Positions 6,001 through 9,216 of a DNA stretch of 9,216 nucleotides are shown here, in pieces. Position 1 is the stretch's first letter. Each line of letters begins with the position of its first letter. The notes below the pieces were generated by a model, which searched no databases, was not told the DNA's origin, and was given only the letters and a program-made list of their open reading frames with translations. The position numbers were made by a program, and so were the translations under genes. This DNA comes from Acidobacteriota bacterium (GTDB taxonomy: Bacteria > Acidobacteriota > Terriglobia > Terriglobales > Acidobacteriaceae). The stretch is taken from assembly GCA_003223595.1 (NCBI GenBank), contig QHVR01000003.1:1-9216 (forward strand). The letters are read 5' to 3'.

Positions 6001-9000
6001 CTAGCGCGATCCTCCTGCCCCTGCACCGTGATGCGGTTGCGCCGCAGCCTGCCGGGCGTCCCCAGGTCGTTGCAGGGCCGCCTTGGCGCGGGGCATTGAC
6101 GACGCCACCCGGCGCTGTTCTTCCGGGGTAAGTTGGAAGATGTAGTCGGTCAACAGCTTGCGATGATCTCCATCATAGTTGTTAAACGTAGGCGGCGTCG
6201 GGCCGGCGAACACCCACTGGTTGTTCACTTGCTTGAATAATCCGGAAGGCATCGACGTTCCCGGGCTGACGGCCTGCGGATCGGTGATCCAGCGCTCGAC
6301 CCAGTCTGGCTTCAGACGTTCCTTGGCCAGCAGGAAATTCGGAGCGGTAGCAATCTTGTCATGCGCGGCATCGCCCGTTGCATGGCACTTCAGGCAGGGA
6401 GCGGCCGTGCTCGAGAACAGGCTGCGGGCCATGTCGTTTTCTTTTGCCGTGAGCGCCGGCACCTGCTCCGGAATGTACGGCAGTGGCTGTTGCGATAACG
6501 CCTGGAAGAAGCGCACCAGCTTCCGCAATTCGTTATCTGAAAACGAGAACGTGGGCATTCGCACTTTTAAGTACGGACGCACCCCGTTACGGTTTGTATC
6601 GGTGGTGCTCAGGGCTGGATTGGAAAGAAACTTGCGCAACCACTCGGGATCGACGCGAGCGCCCTCTGTGAGCAACTTCGGCGGCAGTTGTTCCTGCACG
6701 TCTTGATATTGCCTCAGGCCCATCAGAATAGTTTTCTGACCGGGGATGAACTGGTGGCATCCCATGCAGTTGTATTTCTTGACCACCCACCAGCCTTCCT
6801 GGATATCGTGACGGTAGTCGCCCGGCTTGTATTGATAGCTGGCCGGCAGGGAAGTTTCCTGGCTCCCCATCAGGAAGGTGGTGATCTCGAGCACCTGTTC
6901 TTTGGTCAGATGCACGTTGGGCATGCGCAGAGCTTCGGTTTCGCTCTTCACCTTGCCTTGATCGTAAACATTGGGCTCGGCAAGCTTGTGCTCGAAGAAG
7001 CCCTTGTGGTCGTACCATGGTTTAGTCGCCGGGCCATCGGGTAGACGCGCCAGATCTTCCTTGTCCTTGATCGGCTCCGCATCTTTTCCACCGCGCTGCG
7101 ACGGTTCGGTGAACAAGGCGAAGTCAAGACGCTCGATCGGCTTGCTGCCTTCGAACGTAAGTTCGGTGCCGATCCTTCCTTCATCTTCCATGCCGGCAAC
7201 CTCGTGGCATCCGCCACAGCCGTAGTACCGAACCCACTTCTTACCCTCTTCCTTCAGGCTGGGATCGTCCATGAACGCCGCGTTCGGATAAGCCGACGGA
7301 TCCTGCTTCTTCTGCGTGATCAGGTAGCTGGCGATATCTTCTGCATCCTCTGGGCTCAAGCGCAGGCTGGGCATTACCGTCATGTTCTGCACTTGCAGTT
7401 CGTGTCCATCATTCGGACACTTGCTGTGCGCGAGATCCCACTGGAAGGGAAGGCCTTTCTTGGCGTAATCCTCCGGCCCGATATCTTTCTTCTCGTACGG
7501 GCAATAGGGACGCGTGCGCTCGCGGGCATTGTGAATCCAGCGCACAAGGTAGTCGTAGTTCGCCTTCTCTCCGACGCGCGTCAGGTTCGCGGCGAAGGTT
7601 CCGCCTTGCAGTTCATCGCCCTCGCCAATCGAGTGGCAGGCGAGGCATCCGCGCGTTTCGAACAGCTCTTTGCCGTGCGCGGCATTGCCCGGCTTGTGCT
7701 TGGGCAAAGTATCCGTGAAGCCCGACTGCCATATGTACGCCGAGATCGCCTGGATCTGATGATCGGTCAAGCGGAAGTTCGGCATCTTCGTGGTCGGACG
7801 GAAGTCGGTCGGCTTTTTCAGCCAGACAGGAATCCAGTTCTTGTTCAGCTTGAGCCGCACGTCTTTCAGGTTCGGCCCGATCTTCTTCATGTCCTGCATC
7901 AGGCTGTGGGACTGGAAATCGAGTTGTTGCAGCCGCGCCTCGAGCTTGCTGTTGGCGACTCTGAGGTCGACAGCCTCGGTATTAAACTTGTTGGCTTCGT
8001 CGTTCGATTCGGCGGCATCCGCCTGCTTCATCAGGTAAGCCGATTGCTTGAGATTGTCTTTCTTCTGCGTTTCAATTTGCTTGATCTGCTGCCCGACGGA
8101 GTTCAGATCTTCTGGCTCTTTGTCGTACCCCTCATATCGATGGCAGCCAAGATCTTTGCCGGCGTTGATGGTTTCAAACTGCATATCGCCGCTGGCCAGA
8201 ACCATGTCCGCCGAATGGCAGCTCTGGCATCCCGCCTGGGCATTTTCTTTCGGATACATCGGCCACAGCCAGTGCTCGTAATTGCCATGAGCTTTTTCGA
8301 CGCTGGTGGTGGCGCGCCCGTTGCCCTGGTGACAGGGAGAGCACCCGAACTTGTCAGGATCGTGAATCTGCAGCAACTCGGGTTCTGAATGGCTGGCCAG
8401 AGCCCGCGCATACTCGTCCGGCTGTTTCGCGCCTTTTTGTGTCATGTCCGCGGCCGCAACTTTCAGCGGCTCGCGCGCGTTCATGTGGCATGATTCGCAT
8501 CGGTCTACGATGTTCGCTTCCGCCACGTTGATCTGAACAATCGTCGGGTCCCACTCGACAGCGCGCTTCTTGAGGCCATCAATCTGCTGCGGCGTGAGTT
8601 CAACCAGATGGTCCGTGATGTACTCGTCCATCTTGGTTTTTGCCTCGGTCGCAGGCTTTCCGGCCTCGCCGAGTTCAAGGCTTATTTTGGTCTTCTCATC
8701 CCGGATGTCGTTATACGTTTTCTCCAGTTCCTCGAAGTTAAATTGCTTTCTGCTCCCGTCGGGGAACTCGACCGTGGCTTTCCGGTCCTTATACTCCCTA
8801 ATTTCTTTCGCCTTGCTCGCTTTAGCGGAGGCACTGGTACTGGTCTCGTATTCGTACGTCAGAGCGTTGGCGTAGGCGCGGCGATCGGTAAAGACACTCT
8901 GCACCGCCAGTAAGCGAGCGTTCGCGTCATCCAGTTTCCTGCGCACCTCGGTCATTTGTGGCGCGGCATCCTGGCTGGCTTTCTTCCAGGATGCATTCAG

Positions 9001-9216
9001 GACGGTGTAGTCGGAGTTGCTCTCAATGTCCTTTTCCGAAGCCTGCGATTTGGAGCGAGCGGTATTCAGAAAGGCGCTGTAACGCGTTCTCCATTCGCCC
9101 TGAAACGCCTTCCAGGGGCGCTGTCCCCAGGCCTCATCCCACAAGGCCCAGAACAGCGTAATGATCAGGAGCACCGTCGCGATGAGATAGTGCGCCGCAT
9201 ACGACTTGCTGGTGAT
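6001..9216 (-). CDS. Giant membrane-anchored multihaem cytochrome c, 5' end beyond window
   Basis: A c-type cytochrome of at least 1071 residues that should relay electrons on the outer membrane face, probably between a quinol-oxidising complex and a terminal oxidase. Positions count from the GTG at 9174, but the frame stays open to the window edge, so the true start lies outside. A membrane anchor spans about residues -9 to 13. Charged helical/coiled-coil sequence follows (about 40-185). Three closely spaced haem sites come next: CESCH 226-230, CSPCH 278-282 and CQSCH 316-320. Then come five class-I-like modules, each ending in a Met ligand: a degenerate GCH (343-345, M464), CLACH (510-514, M601), CGGCH (653-657, M751), CMGCH (803-807, M873) and CLKCH (927-931, M975). 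A second coiled coil (about 355-432) splits the degenerate module. The C-terminal tail is Ala/Gly-rich. The family is firm; the exact electron partners are inferred. Confidence 0.92.
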   Translation of the reverse strand: MTSKSYAAHYLIATVLLIITLFWALWDEAWGQRPWKAFQGEWRTRYSAFLNTARSKSQASEKDIESNSDYTVLNASWKKASQDAAPQMTEVRRKLDDANARLLAVQSVFTDRRAYANALTYEYETSTSASAKASKAKEIREYKDRKATVEFPDGSRKQFNFEELEKTYNDIRDEKTKISLELGEAGKPATEAKTKMDEYITDHLVELTPQQIDGLKKRAVEWDPTIVQINVAEANIVDRCESCHMNAREPLKVAAADMTQKGAKQPDEYARALASHSEPELLQIHDPDKFGCSPCHQGNGRATTSVEKAHGNYEHWLWPMYPKENAQAGCQSCHSADMVLASGDMQFETINAGKDLGCHRYEGYDKEPEDLNSVGQQIKQIETQKKDNLKQSAYLMKQADAAESNDEANKFNTEAVDLRVANSKLEARLQQLDFQSHSLMQDMKKIGPNLKDVRLKLNKNWIPVWLKKPTDFRPTTKMPNFRLTDHQIQAISAYIWQSGFTDTLPKHKPGNAAHGKELFETRGCLACHSIGEGDELQGGTFAANLTRVGEKANYDYLVRWIHNARERTRPYCPYEKKDIGPEDYAKKGLPFQWDLAHSKCPNDGHELQVQNMTVMPSLRLSPEDAEDIASYLITQKKQDPSAYPNAAFMDDPSLKEEGKKWVRYYGCGGCHEVAGMEDEGRIGTELTFEGSKPIERLDFALFTEPSQRGGKDAEPIKDKEDLARLPDGPATKPWYDHKGFFEHKLAEPNVYDQGKVKSETEALRMPNVHLTKEQVLEITTFLMGSQETSLPASYQYKPGDYRHDIQEGWWVVKKYNCMGCHQFIPGQKTILMGLRQYQDVQEQLPPKLLTEGARVDPEWLRKFLSNPALSTTDTNRNGVRPYLKVRMPTFSFSDNELRKLVRFFQALSQQPLPYIPEQVPALTAKENDMARSLFSSTAAPCLKCHATGDAAHDKIATAPNFLLAKERLKPDWVERWITDPQAVSPGTSMPSGLFKQVNNQWVFAGPTPPTFNNYDGDHRKLLTDYIFQLTPEEQRRVASSMPRAKAALQRPGDARQAAAQPHHGAGAGGSR

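Noticed and set aside
5877..6026. Fifty-codon N-terminal extension of the lipoprotein gene
   Set aside because: It would overlap the cytochrome gene end and bury a perfect lipoprotein signal peptide that begins at the ATG at 5876.
7204..8388. Long plus-strand open frame (394 codons) opposite the multihaem cytochrome gene
   Set aside because: It lies entirely antisense to a well-supported haem protein with CXXCH motifs; its length follows from the GC-rich codon pattern of that gene, and the product shows no recognisable domain.

Overview
The window reads as part of a respiratory-chain gene neighbourhood from an aerobic bacterium, most likely an acidobacterium. I base this on gene content: a very large membrane-anchored multihaem cytochrome c, a heme A synthase, a DUF420 (CtaM-type) oxidase-assembly protein, a cupredoxin-like lipoprotein and a DrrAB-type ABC exporter. 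The GC-rich sequence with frequent GTG/TTG starts fits this. The taxonomic placement is inference from gene content, not from a marker gene. Every supported gene lies on the minus strand, so transcription runs from the right edge to the left.

In order of transcription. (1) 9216-6001 encodes a cytochrome c of more than 1070 residues with an N-terminal membrane anchor, long coiled coils, seven intact CXXCH sites and one degenerate site; its start is beyond the right edge. (2) 5876-5127 encodes a secreted lipoprotein with a cupredoxin-like copper site and a carboxypeptidase-regulatory-like beta domain. (3) 5012-4023 encodes heme A synthase (CtaA/COX15), possibly with its own extended -10 promoter. 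(4) 3903-1267 is a tightly coupled four-gene cassette: ABC ATPase, a two-TM small protein, ABC-2 permease, DUF420. Each junction overlaps by one to four bases. (5) 1257-991 may encode an 88-residue unknown protein directly after the DUF420 stop. (6) 864-424 encodes a three-TM protein, and 11 bases later an ECF sigma factor runs off the left edge.

Working together, genes 1-2 would carry electrons on the outer face of the membrane. CtaA and DUF420 would mature an aa3/caa3-type haem-copper oxidase whose structural genes are not in the window. The coupled ABC exporter probably serves the same assembly process, although its substrate is unknown. The sigma factor pair looks like a separate regulatory unit.

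Nothing in the window looks mobile: I see no transposase, tRNA, rRNA, CRISPR array or convincing rho-independent terminator. The points most worth following up are the apparent loss of one haem attachment cysteine inside the large cytochrome, a possible non-haem Cys/His site in the same protein, and the coupling of an uncharacterised small membrane protein to an ABC exporter and an oxidase-assembly factor.
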